Shown here: positions 9,186-17,728 of the stretch, one piece after another | How positions within the stretch are numbered: the first letter of the stretch is position 1 | Layout: every line of letters starts with the position of its first letter | DNA from: an uncultured Lachnospiraceae bacterium | GTDB lineage: Bacteria > Bacillota > Clostridia > Lachnospirales > Lachnospiraceae | NCBI GenBank assembly: GCA_930989745.1 | Contig: CAKNMY010000017.1 | Location: 1-35,632, forward strand | Direction of reading: 5' to 3' | Length of the DNA: 35,632 nucleotides | Program-made: the position numbers and the translations under genes | Notes under the pieces: generated by a model | What the model saw: the letters and a program-made list of their open reading frames with translations, nothing else | Databases searched by the model: none | Told to the model about the DNA's origin: nothing

Positions 9186-9213
9186 TTGTAATTCCCTGTC
9201 CTGATGGTATAAT
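9186..9213 (+). promoter_or_regulatory. Sigma-A promoter for the MerR-type gene
   Basis: TTGTAA (9186-9191) is separated by 16 bp from TATAAT (9208-9213), and TGG just upstream of the -10 makes it an extended -10. It would start transcripts near 9220, about 70 nt before the ATG at 9288. Confidence 0.7.
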
Positions 9214-9287
9214 GAAAGGGAAGATATAAGGGAAACGGCAACAAGTACCTTACATAATACCTGATTCGTCAAGGAAGGGGCAGGAGT

Positions 9288-9902
9288 ATGAGTGAGACCA
9301 GATACCTGATCTCCGAGGCGGCGAAGCTGACCGATACGGATCCTCATGTACTGCGTTACTGGGAGGATGAGCTGAAGCTGCAGATCGGAAGAAATCAGAT
9401 GGGACACAGATACTACACCGGACAAGACCTTCATGTATTCATGGAGATTAAGGAACTAAAGAAGCAGGGACTCTCCCTGAAAGCTATCAGAGAACGGATT
9501 CCCGCGCTGTACAGCCAGGAGATTTCTCAGGAGACCGCCGCAGGCCTGCCGGCAGGTCAGGAAAAAGTATGTGCGGAAGCCGCAGAGACGGTGACGCGTG
9601 TGAGACTGAGGGAACCGGCAGCTCCTGCGGACACTGCCGGGGAGAAGGAGCCGGAGAATATGGAGCAGCTTGCTGATCAGGTCGTTGCGCAGGCGTGTGA
9701 TATGGCGGAGGACAAGAGGGAGCGCTTCAATCAGATCCTGGAACGCCTGATTGACCAGGTGATCCAGAGTGAGCACCAGGAAGCGCGCAGCCGCCGTCTG
9801 GATGAAGCGATCCGGCGCCATCAGCAGAGCAGAAAGCAGGTAGCGGCAACCGCGGAGAAGGACAGGGGATTCGGAAAGAGAAAAAAGAACGGAAAAAAAT
9901 AG
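9288..9902 (+). CDS. MerR-family-like DNA-binding regulator
   Basis: The 204-residue protein starts with a MerR-type winged helix (about 1-70): YLISEAAKLT, the HVLRYWEDE helix and the GHRYYTGQDL wing, followed by IKELKKQGLSLKAIRE. The middle (about 80-130) is a low-complexity Ala/Glu-rich linker with no ligand-binding Cys pair, and the C-terminal half (about 130-185) is a charged amphipathic helix likely to form a coiled coil before a basic tail. This shape is closer to RacA/YfmP-like or chromosome-associated MerR-fold proteins than to a metal sensor. The target is not evident. It has its own promoter and is closed by a bidirectional terminator. Confidence 0.8.
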   Translation: MSETRYLISEAAKLTDTDPHVLRYWEDELKLQIGRNQMGHRYYTGQDLHVFMEIKELKKQGLSLKAIRERIPALYSQEISQETAAGLPAGQEKVCAEAAETVTRVRLREPAAPADTAGEKEPENMEQLADQVVAQACDMAEDKRERFNQILERLIDQVIQSEHQEARSRRLDEAIRRHQQSRKQVAATAEKDRGFGKRKKNGKK

Positions 9903-9919
9903 CATACGAATAAAGACAA

Positions 9920-9951
9920 AAAGCTGCGCTCCTCTTTTGGGGCGCAGCTTT
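9920..9951. terminator. Bidirectional terminator between merR-like gene and ferredoxin gene
   Basis: A perfect 10-bp stem pairs 9920-9929 with 9942-9951 around a 12-nt loop. Read on the - strand it is followed by a T-rich stretch (TTTTTGTCTTT), so it ends the ferredoxin transcript well; on the + strand the tail is shorter (CTTTCATTGTT) but still plausible for the regulator gene. Confidence 0.8.
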
Positions 9952-9974
9952 CATTGTTCGTCTTATGAAACGAA

Positions 9975-10202
<228 letters not shown>

Positions 10203-10210
10203 CTACGCTA

Positions 10211-10239
10211 ATTTTAATATATTCAAATGAAGAATACAA
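10211..10239 (-). promoter_or_regulatory. Sigma-A promoter of the ferredoxin gene
   Basis: Read on the - strand, TTGTAT (10234-10239) and TAAAAT (10211-10216) are 17 bp apart. The leader between it and the ATG contains an imperfect hairpin (10183-10191 with 10198-10208, two-base bulge) just upstream of the ribosome site. Confidence 0.65.
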
Positions 10240-10308
10240 GTATAAAATTGAATACAAAGGGAACCTTTCGAAACATTAATGAGAAAAGAAAGAGGAGGAT
10301 ACGTGATA

Positions 10309-11790
10309 ATGCAAAAAAATCCGAACGTAATCTATATTCTTGCCGACGACATGGGATACGGGGATATCAGCGCGCTGAACGAGCGCTGTCCGTTTCAAAC
10401 GCCTCATCTGGACAGAATTGCCAGGGAAGGTATTACATTTACCGACGCCCATGCCACCGCGGCAGTGTGCACGCCTTCCAGGTACGGGATTCTGACCGGG
10501 AGATATAACTGGAGGTCCAGACTGAAGTCCCATGTGGTGGGAGGATACTCAGAACCGCTGATCGAAGAGGGAAGAAAGACCGTGGCGGATCTGTTCCGGA
10601 GCCAGGGCTACCGTACAGCGATGATAGGTAAGTGGCATCTGGGAATGAATTTTTCCAGGACAGCCGATTTTTATGAGAAGCCGGATTTTGATGCCTGCAC
10701 AGGTGTGGACTATGCCGGTGTGATCCGAAACTCTCCGGTAAGCAATGGATTTGACTACTTTTTTGGCATCAGCGCTTCTCTCGATATGCCGCCGTATATC
10801 TATATTGAGAATGACAGATTTACGGAGATGCCCGACAGAATGACCAGGAATACGGGCAAGAAGTTCTGGCGCGAGGGACCCACGGCGCCCGGATTTCACC
10901 ATGAAAACGTTCTCGACGAGCTGACAGAGCGTGTGTGTGAAAAGATTGAGGAATACAAAAGCAGTCCGTTCTTTATTTACTTTGCGATGCCTGCTCCGCA
11001 CACGCCGATTCTTCCGGGAGAGCGGTTCATAGGAAAGTCGGGGACGAATGAGTACGGAGATTTCGTCCTGCACTGTGACGATGCGGTGGGAAGAATTGTC
11101 GGAAAGCTGGAGGAGGCAGGCCTGTATGAGGACACGATTGTTGTATATACGTCCGATAACGGCTGTTCTCCGATGGCGGATTATCCGGAGCTTCTTGCGA
11201 AAGGACATAATCCCAGCTATGTATTCAGAGGCACAAAGGCAGATATCTATGAAGGAGGACACAGGATTCCTCTGCTGGTACAGTGGAAGAACGGGATCAG
11301 GGGCGGCCGCCGCTGCGGGCAGATCGTATGCCTTTCGGACTTTATGGCCACCATGGCGGAATTGCTGGAGGTGCAGCTTCCCGACAATATGGGAGAGGAC
11401 AGCGTGAGTAATCTTCCAATCTGGAGGGGGAGCGACAGTGAGGTAAGGAAGGATGTGGTGCATCAGAGCATCGACGGTTCACTCTCTATTCGCCGCGGCA
11501 ATTTCAAGCTGGAACTGTGCCCCGGCTCCGGCGGATGGTCAGATCCGGTTCCAGGTTCAGAGGACGCGTCGCTTCCGCGCTTTCAGCTCTACAATCTGGA
11601 GGAGGACATCGGCGAGACGAACAATGTGATCGGGCAGTATCCCGAACTGGCAAAAGAGCTGCGCGATACGCTGAAGCGGTATGTTGAGAACGGAAGAAGC
11701 ACCCCGGGCGAACGCCAGTCCAACAACGGACAGAGAATCTGGGAAACAGTGGCATGGCTGGATGAACCGGACGATAAACCGCTGTGTTGA
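10309..11790 (+). CDS. Type I (formylglycine-dependent) sulfatase
   Basis: The 493-residue protein belongs to the arylsulfatase-like S1 family. The modification site is CTPSR with Cys54, a Cys-type site that in anaerobes is converted to formylglycine by the radical-SAM enzyme anSME (not in this window). Metal and sulfate ligands are visible as Asp13-Asp14 in LADDMGYGD, the KWHLG motif (Lys108, His110), His231 in APHTP and Asp283-Asn284 in TSDNG. The frame is open from 10279 but AGGAGG at 10293-10298 selects ATG 10309. There is no signal peptide, so the enzyme is probably cytoplasmic and acts on imported sulfated sugars. The substrate cannot be read from the sequence. Confidence 0.9.
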   Translation: MQKNPNVIYILADDMGYGDISALNERCPFQTPHLDRIAREGITFTDAHATAAVCTPSRYGILTGRYNWRSRLKSHVVGGYSEPLIEEGRKTVADLFRSQGYRTAMIGKWHLGMNFSRTADFYEKPDFDACTGVDYAGVIRNSPVSNGFDYFFGISASLDMPPYIYIENDRFTEMPDRMTRNTGKKFWREGPTAPGFHHENVLDELTERVCEKIEEYKSSPFFIYFAMPAPHTPILPGERFIGKSGTNEYGDFVLHCDDAVGRIVGKLEEAGLYEDTIVVYTSDNGCSPMADYPELLAKGHNPSYVFRGTKADIYEGGHRIPLLVQWKNGIRGGRRCGQIVCLSDFMATMAELLEVQLPDNMGEDSVSNLPIWRGSDSEVRKDVVHQSIDGSLSIRRGNFKLELCPGSGGWSDPVPGSEDASLPRFQLYNLEEDIGETNNVIGQYPELAKELRDTLKRYVENGRSTPGERQSNNGQRIWETVAWLDEPDDKPLC

Positions 11791-11805
11791 GCCGCACGGC
11801 GGTTT
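11776..11805 (+). terminator. Possible weak terminator over the sulfatase stop codon
   Basis: An 11-bp stem with one G-T pair (11776-11786 with 11795-11805) spans the stop codon. Only three T follow, and the next gene has its own promoter, so some read-through is likely. Confidence 0.35.
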
Positions 11806-11839
11806 CAGAATAAGAATTGCGAAATGAAAAAGGAATAGG

Positions 11840-11868
11840 TTGCGCGCGGCGGGGAATGGTATTATAAT
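11840..11868 (+). promoter_or_regulatory. Sigma-A promoter of the DUF1858 gene
   Basis: TTGCGC (11840-11845), a 17-bp spacer and TATAAT (11863-11868) lie 34 nt before the ATG at 11903. Confidence 0.7.
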
Positions 11869-11902
11869 GAAACATGCATAACACATGAAGGAGGAAAATA
11901 CA

Positions 11903-12103
11903 ATGCAGATTTCAAGAAAGATGACCATTGGACAGTTACTTGCCATTGATACAAATATTGCAGCAATTCTGATGAGAGCAGGCATGCACTGTATCGGATG
12001 CCCGTCCGCACAGGGAGAGTCTCTGGAGGAGGCTGCCATGGTTCATGGAATGGACATTGATATGCTGGAGAGCCAGATTAACGATTTCCTGAAAGACAAA
12101 TAA
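11903..12103 (+). CDS. DUF1858 small redox-disulfide protein
   Basis: The 66-residue protein matches the DUF1858 family, including the subgroup named for association with hybrid cluster proteins. The pair CIGC near residue 30 would be the redox-active or metal-binding site. The rest is an all-helical fold ([10 protein letters not shown]...). The upstream ATG at 11885 lies within the ribosome-site region (AAGGAGGA), so ATG 11903 is the start. No hybrid cluster protein gene is in the window. It is a single-gene unit between its own promoter and a terminator. Confidence 0.85.
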   Translation: MQISRKMTIGQLLAIDTNIAAILMRAGMHCIGCPSAQGESLEEAAMVHGMDIDMLESQINDFLKDK

Positions 12104-12120
12104 GAACAGGAGATCATGAG

Positions 12121-12175
12121 AGCTGCCGTATGCCGGGAGAGGAGAAGATCCGACTTCCGGCGGCGGCAGCTTTTT
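12121..12175 (+). terminator. Intrinsic terminator after the DUF1858 gene
   Basis: Arms 12121-12128 and 12164-12171 pair perfectly, with a further inner stem (12132-12136 with 12157-12161), followed by five T (12171-12175). Confidence 0.75.
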
Positions 12176-12209
12176 CAGCGGCAAAAAGCTGCGGGGAGGA
12201 AAGAATTCT

Positions 12210-13448
12210 ATGAATTTTACAGAGATCAGCGGAAAGAGACAGCTTGCGTTTATGCAGGACTTTGATTATATCCGCGAGGCGGGAACCGAGGCCGAACAGA
12301 GGGCGGCTGAGCGCATCGCGGAGGAGATCAGAAGCTTTGGGCTGACACCGGAGACGGAAGAATTTACAATTGATACATATGAGATTGAGGAGGCTGGATT
12401 CGCGGTTACAGGTCCGTATCAGAAGGAGTATACGGTGAGCGGCTACGCTGGCTGCGGCAGCACGCCCGAGGAAGGCGTGGAAGCCCCGTTTCTGTATGCG
12501 GAGAACGGAGATGACATCAGTCTCTCCTATGCTGCGGGAAAGATCGTAATGGTCAATGCGCCCGTGCGCGCGGAGATGTATAAAAAGCTGGAGCAGGCAG
12601 GCGCGGTGGGATTTCTGTCCATCAGCGGCACCCCGATCGACAGCGGAGAGGATCTGAAGCCGGTGTCCTGTACGCTTCGCAAAGTGGATCAGCCGACAAT
12701 TCAGGGAGTCTGCATTCACTGTACAGATGCGGCAGAAATCGTTGAGGAAGGAGCTTCCCGGGCAAGACTCACAGTCCGTCAGAAGAAGGTTGCGAGAACT
12801 TCCAGAAATGTCCGCGTCCGCATAGAAGGAACAGACCGCGCGGAGGAGATACTGACGCTGACCGCTCATTTCGATTCCGTTCCGGCAGGCCCCGGCGCGT
12901 ATGACAATATGGCCGGAGGGGCGATCATCATGGAGCTGTGCCGTTATTTCTCTGCGCACAGACCGAGGAGAACGCTGGAATTTATCTGGTTCGGCGCGGA
13001 AGAGAAGGGGCTGAAGGGAAGCCTGGCCTACGTGGAAGCGCACAGAGAAGAGCTGAAGAGACACCGCTTCAACATGAATGTGGATCTGGCGGGACAGCTG
13101 GTAGGAGGAAATGTCATGGGTGTGACCGGAGACGCCTCCATTTGCCAGATGCTCTCCTGGCTCGCGCATGAGGCAGGCATGGGCGTGAGCTTCAGAAACA
13201 ATATCTGGGGCAGCGACTCCAACACCTTCGCATGGAATGGAATTCCTGCAATGACGCTGAACCGCGACGGCTTCGGCATGCACACCCGCCACGATACGCT
13301 GGCGCTGATTTCACCGTGGTCGCTGGAGCGCAGCGCGCGGCTTCTGGGATATGTTGCCGAACATCTGTCGGAGGCAGAAGTCTTCCCGTTTGTGCAGAAG
13401 ATTTCCGAAGAGATGATGAAAGATCTGGACGAATATTTTAAAGAATAA
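12210..13448 (+). CDS. M28-family zinc aminopeptidase with inserted PA domain
   Basis: The 412-residue protein has no signal peptide, so it should be a cytoplasmic peptidase. A protease-associated (PA) segment occupies about residues 60-195. The catalytic domain shows the M28 two-zinc ligands: His220 in TAHFDSVP, Asp232 in GAYDNMAGG, Glu264-Glu265 in FGAEEKG, Asp292 in NMNVDLAG and His358 in MHTRHDT. Substrates are probably peptides with a free N terminus. The ribosome site GGGGAGGA is 8-9 nt before the ATG. It stands alone between two terminators. Confidence 0.9.
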   Translation: MNFTEISGKRQLAFMQDFDYIREAGTEAEQRAAERIAEEIRSFGLTPETEEFTIDTYEIEEAGFAVTGPYQKEYTVSGYAGCGSTPEEGVEAPFLYAENGDDISLSYAAGKIVMVNAPVRAEMYKKLEQAGAVGFLSISGTPIDSGEDLKPVSCTLRKVDQPTIQGVCIHCTDAAEIVEEGASRARLTVRQKKVARTSRNVRVRIEGTDRAEEILTLTAHFDSVPAGPGAYDNMAGGAIIMELCRYFSAHRPRRTLEFIWFGAEEKGLKGSLAYVEAHREELKRHRFNMNVDLAGQLVGGNVMGVTGDASICQMLSWLAHEAGMGVSFRNNIWGSDSNTFAWNGIPAMTLNRDGFGMHTRHDTLALISPWSLERSARLLGYVAEHLSEAEVFPFVQKISEEMMKDLDEYFKE

Positions 13449-13450
13449 GA

Positions 13451-13496
13451 AGAACAGCCCCGCGCCGGCAGATATCCGCCGATTCGGGGCTGTTCT
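13451..13496. terminator. Bidirectional terminator between the M28 peptidase gene and mecA
   Basis: A perfect 12-bp stem (13451-13462 with 13485-13496) joins the ends of two converging genes. CTTTATT follows on the + strand and TTCTTATTC on the - strand. Confidence 0.85.
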
Positions 13497-13525
13497 CTTT
13501 ATTCATGGCACGCAATGCCTGCTGC

Positions 13526-14278
13526 TTATAATGACGAGAGACTCTGCAGCGCCTGCCCGTCCACGAGGATCTCTCCATGTTCCCGCATAAATGCTTCAGC
13601 GGAAACTGTGAACGCGCCGCCATGTCCGTATTCGGTCAGAATATTGCAGACTTTGTTGAATTCCTCCGGAGAATAATCGGACTGGTGAAGCACCAGACGA
13701 TATGCCGGAGATTTTGTCGTCTTGTACAGGGTATTTTGTCCGGTAAAGTAGTTGTTGAGCCCCCTGGAGGCATCGATGACTTCATCGAGCGTGTTAAAGG
13801 AAAAGACGCGGATGAGATTCACGTCAGAGTTCTCTTCCGGTTCCTCAGCCTGCGGTTCTCCCTTCTTCTGCTTGGCTGCCTTTTCCTGCTTTGCCCTGGA
13901 CTTTGCCTCAAATACTTTCTTGAACAGATCCAGAATATCATCTGCGCCTGTAAACTGCGGTTTCTCGGAACTGTCGAGCGCGTCGTCGGTACTCGGGGAG
14001 AATTTCGAGAAGCGCGTATCCAGTTCCTCCGGATCCTCCACTTTAGTGATGATGAGTACGATGCTGTCTGCGGAGACAGGAATCGCCTCGATCATAAGCG
14101 GCATATTATCTGCCTCAAATCCTAACTCGTACTGAGCCTGCTGCATCATATCACGAAACAGATCCTTGGCTTTCTCTGTACCGTAAGCCAATTCGCTGAG
14201 TTTGATTTCACGGTTAGCCAGGTCATCGCTGGTGAGTGTACAGCGTATTTGGTTCTCATTGATTCGTTCCAGCTTCAT
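13526..14278 (-). CDS. mecA: Adaptor protein MecA
   Basis: The 250-residue protein is a MecA/YpbH-type adaptor that brings substrates to the ClpC unfoldase for ClpCP proteolysis. The N-terminal substrate-binding part begins MKLERINENQIRCTLT; a low-complexity Lys/Glu/Gln linker (about 118-148) joins it to the C-terminal ClpC-binding domain, which starts near IRVFSFNTLDEVI. Both parts match the family. The ribosome site is GAGGGTG about 8 nt before the ATG. It is one of two - strand genes and has its own promoter. The partner ClpC is not in the window. Confidence 0.9.
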   Translation of the reverse strand: MKLERINENQIRCTLTSDDLANREIKLSELAYGTEKAKDLFRDMMQQAQYELGFEADNMPLMIEAIPVSADSIVLIITKVEDPEELDTRFSKFSPSTDDALDSSEKPQFTGADDILDLFKKVFEAKSRAKQEKAAKQKKGEPQAEEPEENSDVNLIRVFSFNTLDEVIDASRGLNNYFTGQNTLYKTTKSPAYRLVLHQSDYSPEEFNKVCNILTEYGHGGAFTVSAEAFMREHGEILVDGQALQSLSSL

Positions 14279-14325
14279 AGGTTACACCCTCTTCCAGTTA
14301 CTTGGTTATCTATTACTCCTACTAT

Positions 14326-14355
14326 ATTATATACCACAAATTTTAAAGATGTAAA
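14326..14355 (-). promoter_or_regulatory. Sigma-A promoter of mecA
   Basis: Read on the - strand, TTTACA (14350-14355) and TATAAT (14326-14331) are 18 bp apart, about 48 nt before the ATG at 14278. Confidence 0.65.
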
Positions 14356-14392
14356 GAGATTCGGCTGAATTCCCATTTTTTTAAAGAAATGC

Positions 14393-14420
14393 TTGAATTT
14401 TGCTTTTCGCACGATATAAT
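14393..14420 (+). promoter_or_regulatory. Sigma-A promoter divergent from mecA, with a 230-nt leader
   Basis: TTGAAT (14393-14398), 16 bp, TATAAT (14415-14420). The region 14279-14658 otherwise holds no clear gene. The leader has a 9-bp hairpin (14595-14603 with 14625-14633) and a short Arg-rich frame (14540-14662) that ends in an ATGA overlap with the next gene. Confidence 0.6.
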
Positions 14421-14658
14421 AGAACTAGAAAAAGCAGAAGCATCCCCGGGGAGTCCATCCCTGATCAATACCTTATTCGATTCATTTCATATTTATACAG
14501 CTTTTTGTGTTTGCATATCTGAGAAAATCCCAATTTTTTATGAAACGAACTCGCAGAAACAGCCGCGCTGCCGGCAAGAATGATTCACATGACACCAGCT
14601 TCCGCTTTTTCAGGGTCTTCAGGGGGAAGCTGGATCCTTGGCTGACATGGAGGACAGA

Positions 14659-14886
14659 ATGAAACAGAAAAAGAAGTATGAAAAGGAGATGGAAGATCTT
14701 CGGCGTGAGTTGAGGGAATACCGGAGACAGGGGGTCGGGCTGTATCTCGACGGCAAATCCAGTACGCCGAAAGAAATTGCCAGAGCATGCGTCATTGCTG
14801 AGAACGGGACGTACATGCGGGATTACGGAGATAACGAGGGAGGTGAAATCCGATCTATCAATTTTGAATTTGTTGAAAATGAATAA
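14659..14886 (+). CDS. Small charged protein of unknown function
   Basis: I do not recognise this 75-residue protein. It begins with a charged helix rich in Lys, Glu and Arg (MKQKKKYEKEMEDLRREL), followed by a compact part with GVGLYLDGKSSTPKEIA and VIAENGTYMRDY, which looks folded rather than random. The frame is open from TTG 14638 and has another ATG at 14647; ATG 14659 is preferred because GGAGG (14649-14653) sits 5 nt upstream of it. No membrane segment or cysteine pair is present beyond a single Cys. It lies between the promoter at 14393-14420 and a hairpin at 14900-14962 and is probably transcribed alone. Confidence 0.6.
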   Translation: MKQKKKYEKEMEDLRRELREYRRQGVGLYLDGKSSTPKEIARACVIAENGTYMRDYGDNEGGEIRSINFEFVENE

Positions 14887-14899
14887 GCCTAAATAATTG

Positions 14900-14963
14900 A
14901 AAACCTCTGATAACAAACAGATGCAGGTCCCTTCGTGTATAATTGTTGCTATCAGAGGTTTTT
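14900..14963 (+). terminator. Long-loop terminator-like hairpin before the GH18 gene
   Basis: A perfect 13-bp stem pairs 14900-14912 with 14950-14962 around a 37-nt loop and ends in TTTTT (14959-14963). The right arm also forms the spacer of the promoter at 14946-14974, so it may be both a terminator and an operator-like element. Confidence 0.55.
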
Positions 14964-14974
14964 ATTGCTATAAT
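14946..14974 (+). promoter_or_regulatory. Sigma-A promoter of the GH18 gene
   Basis: TTGCTA (14946-14951), 17 bp, TATAAT (14969-14974), 39 nt before the ATG at 15014. Confidence 0.65.
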
Positions 14975-15013
14975 GGGAAATGGCAGGGGAGTAAAGCTGC
15001 AAGGGAGGTATAT

Positions 15014-16711
15014 ATGGCGGCAAGACGCAGAAGAAGACGAAGAAGAGTATCGCCGGTCGCAGTTGTGATCGGCTTGATCATAGTAGTAGCGGCGGCAGGC
15101 GCAGGGTCAGTAGTTATCAACCATTTCCGCCCAACAAAAGAGATGGCGGACACAAAAGCGTATTTTGGGATCGAGAGCGAAGAGGAAGTAGCGCTCGTCG
15201 TAAACGGAACCGTGCTGGAAGAGTCGGCAGAGATGATCGGCGGACAGGTATATCTGCCGCTGGATACGGTAAATGGATATATCAACTCCAGGTTCTACTG
15301 GGATCAGGATAAAGGGAAGCTTCTGTACACGACCACAGAGCGTATGCGGGAGATTGCCCCGGACAGCACGGCAGACGCGGACAGTGAGGGCAGCCCCATT
15401 CTGGTATCTCAGGATGACGGATATTGGGTGTCTTTTGATTTTGTCAGCAGTGTGGGATCGGTATCCATGGAGGAGTATTCTGATCCGGCGCGCATCGTAA
15501 TTCGGACGGAGTGGACAGATCTGAAGACTGCCGTTGTAACAGAGGACAGCGCGGTGCGCCAGCGCGGCGGCATCAAGAGTCCGATTCTGAAGAATATCAG
15601 CGCAGAGGATGAGGAGAGCGTCTATGTGATCGAGGATCTGGATGACTGGATGGAAGTGGAGACCAGCGATGGTTTCCGCGGATACATTGAGACGGAAGCG
15701 CTGGGAGAGCAGACCGATGTGGAGGAGCCGGCACAGCCGGAGTCCGCGAGCAGCATCCTGCGTGACCATAAGATCAACCTGGCCTGGCACCAGGTGACGA
15801 GCCAGGGCGGAAACGCTGAGATTTCCAACGTGCTCTCCACAGTCAGCGGGACGAATGTGATTTCTCCCACCTGGTTTTCCGTAACAGGAAACGACGGGAC
15901 GATCTCCAGCCTGGCAAATACAGAGTATGCGACCGCAGTTCATACCGCGGGAAACGAGGTATGGGGACTGATCGATAACTTTAATACAGAAGTGGATATG
16001 CTTCAGGTGCTCTCAAGTTCCAACGCGAGACAGAATATTATCAGCCAGCTCCTGTCATACGCGCAGAGCGCGCCGATGGACGGCATCAATGTGGATTTTG
16101 AGCAGGTGACGGAGGAGGAAGCGCCTCACTATCTGCAGTTTGTGCGGGAACTGACGCTGCAGGCGCACAGCCAGAACCTTGTGGTGTCTGTGGATGTTCC
16201 GGTTCCGAAGTCTTTCAATGAGCATTATAACCTCGGGGAGCTGGGCGCGTTCGCGGATTATGTGATCATGATGGGATACGACGAGCATTACCGCGGCAGC
16301 GAGGAAGCCGGTTCCGTGGCGTCTCTTCCGTTTGTGGAGGAGGGAATTGCAGGGATGGTCGAGGAGATCCCAAGTAAAAAAGTGATCAATGCGATTCCGT
16401 TCTATACGAGAGTCTGGATCGAGAATTTCGGCAGCGGAGCTCTGGAGAGCGAAGTGCTTGGCATGGACGGAGCGCAGACATATATTGCGGAGCACCAGAT
16501 GCAGATGCAGTGGGATGATTCTGTCGGACAGAATGTAGCGCAGTCTGAGACTTCAGACGCGCGGTATACCATTTGGGTAGAGGATGAGGCATCCCTGAGA
16601 AAGAAACTGGAACTTTTAGAAAAGTATCAGCTCGGAGGCGTTGCGGAGTGGAAGCTGGGATTTGAGAACTCCGCAATCTGGAGCGTGATTTCCGAATATC
16701 TGAATTACTGA
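15014..16711 (+). CDS. Membrane-anchored GH18-family glycosidase with copper-amine-oxidase-like N domain and SH3 domain
   Basis: AGGGAGG ahead of ATG 15014 fixes the start, giving 565 residues; the upstream TTG at 14897 is in the hairpin region. The N terminus carries eight arginines in a row and then one membrane helix (about 13-35). Residues about 58-110 resemble the copper amine oxidase N-terminal-like domain (VVNGTVL...YLPLDTV), about 172-232 a bacterial SH3 domain, and from about 253 the GH18 barrel. The catalytic motif is DGINVDFE with Asp356, Asp361 and Glu363 as the acid. The layout is that of YaaH/YdhD-type enzymes, which bind or cut peptidoglycan or spore cortex. It is followed 41 nt later by a DivIVA-like gene and then by cwlD, which supports a cell-wall role. 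Confidence 0.87.
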   Translation: MAARRRRRRRRVSPVAVVIGLIIVVAAAGAGSVVINHFRPTKEMADTKAYFGIESEEEVALVVNGTVLEESAEMIGGQVYLPLDTVNGYINSRFYWDQDKGKLLYTTTERMREIAPDSTADADSEGSPILVSQDDGYWVSFDFVSSVGSVSMEEYSDPARIVIRTEWTDLKTAVVTEDSAVRQRGGIKSPILKNISAEDEESVYVIEDLDDWMEVETSDGFRGYIETEALGEQTDVEEPAQPESASSILRDHKINLAWHQVTSQGGNAEISNVLSTVSGTNVISPTWFSVTGNDGTISSLANTEYATAVHTAGNEVWGLIDNFNTEVDMLQVLSSSNARQNIISQLLSYAQSAPMDGINVDFEQVTEEEAPHYLQFVRELTLQAHSQNLVVSVDVPVPKSFNEHYNLGELGAFADYVIMMGYDEHYRGSEEAGSVASLPFVEEGIAGMVEEIPSKKVINAIPFYTRVWIENFGSGALESEVLGMDGAQTYIAEHQMQMQWDDSVGQNVAQSETSDARYTIWVEDEASLRKKLELLEKYQLGGVAEWKLGFENSAIWSVISEYLNY

Positions 16712-16752
16712 CAGGAAAAGGAGTACCATTACTAGAGAGGAGCGATTTTAAA

Positions 16753-17652
16753 ATGGCGGAAGAAATGTTCAAGACAACGCTGATGGGCGGTTTTGACAAG
16801 GAGGATGTGCTGCGTCAGATCACAGCGATGAAAGAGGCGGCATATACGGAACGCGCAGGCCTGCAGAAGCAGCTTGCGGATAAAGATGAAAAGATTGCGG
16901 AGCTGACGCAGCAGATCGAAGAGAAGGAAGAGCAGATCAGAAAGCTCGAGGACGAGATCAAAAACAAGTATCAGAAGTATGCGGATAATTACGAGAGTAT
17001 CGGCAGACTGGTCTTTGACGCACAGGTCCGTTCGGAAAAGATGCTGACTGACGCTCAGGAGAAATCGGCCGGGATGAGAAAGGAAGCGCAGGAGAGTTCT
17101 GAGCATATGGTGAAGGAATCTCAGGCATACGCGCAGAAGCTTCTCGACGACGCGAAGGCTGTCAGCACGCAGATGATCGAGAAGGCAAAGACGGATTCCA
17201 GAGCGTACGCGGCTGCGGTTCAGAAGGAAGTGGACGAGAAGCTGGCGGACGGAAAGAGGAAGTACACGGCGATTCAGGAGGAGCTGAATGAGATCGTAGA
17301 GCTGATCAATCAGGCGCAGAAGCGCTTTATGGCGTCCTACAAGGAGATCCATCAGATTCTGAGCACCATGCCGGAGCCGATGGGAGATCCGGAAGAGATC
17401 GCGGCGAGAGTGGAGCAGGAAGCGCTTGCGGCGCAGCAGAATGCGGAGAAAGCCGCACAGGAGTCCTGCGAAGACGAGAACCTGCCTGAGGCGGAAGAAG
17501 CACAGGCGGAAGATACTGTGGAAAGCAGCGTTGAGGCAGCTGAAGAAGATACTGTTCAGGAGGATTTGGATCTCGCGTTCGACGATGAGGACGAGGATGA
17601 TTTCGAGGATGATCTGGAGCTTGCAAGGATTTTCTCAAAAGACGAGGAATGA
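16753..17652 (+). CDS. DivIVA-like coiled-coil protein with acidic tail
   Basis: The 299-residue protein opens with FKTTLMGGFDKEDVLRQI, similar to the DivIVA/GpsB membrane-binding N terminus (F-x-T-x-x-x-G-x-D-K-x-x-V). Residues about 22-205 form a nearly continuous coiled coil. The C-terminal third is very acidic and disordered, ending in DDLELARIFSKDEE, a short conserved-looking peptide that may be a partner-binding site. There is no membrane helix. Its place between a wall hydrolase and CwlD suggests a scaffold for septal or polar wall synthesis, but this is inference. GAGAGGAGC upstream supplies the ribosome site. Confidence 0.75.
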   Translation: MAEEMFKTTLMGGFDKEDVLRQITAMKEAAYTERAGLQKQLADKDEKIAELTQQIEEKEEQIRKLEDEIKNKYQKYADNYESIGRLVFDAQVRSEKMLTDAQEKSAGMRKEAQESSEHMVKESQAYAQKLLDDAKAVSTQMIEKAKTDSRAYAAAVQKEVDEKLADGKRKYTAIQEELNEIVELINQAQKRFMASYKEIHQILSTMPEPMGDPEEIAARVEQEALAAQQNAEKAAQESCEDENLPEAEEAQAEDTVESSVEAAEEDTVQEDLDLAFDDEDEDDFEDDLELARIFSKDEE

Positions 17653-17728
17653 CGCCTCCCCAAAGAAAGGCAAGGAACTGCGGAAGGCGGCATAGAATGT
17701 AGGGAGAGAAGATTCCGGAGCCAATGAC

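Noticed and set aside
12114-13292. A 392-codon - strand frame opposite the M28 peptidase gene
   Set aside because: Antisense to a clear zinc peptidase; it would also run through the DUF1858 terminator hairpin.
14389-14583. A 64-codon + strand frame in the mecA-small protein gap
   Set aside because: It begins upstream of the promoter -10 at 14415-14420, has no ribosome site and a random-looking translation.
14482-14916. A 144-codon - strand frame over the small-protein gene
   Set aside because: No ribosome site or promoter, and it ends in the leader; the + strand frame has better start signals.
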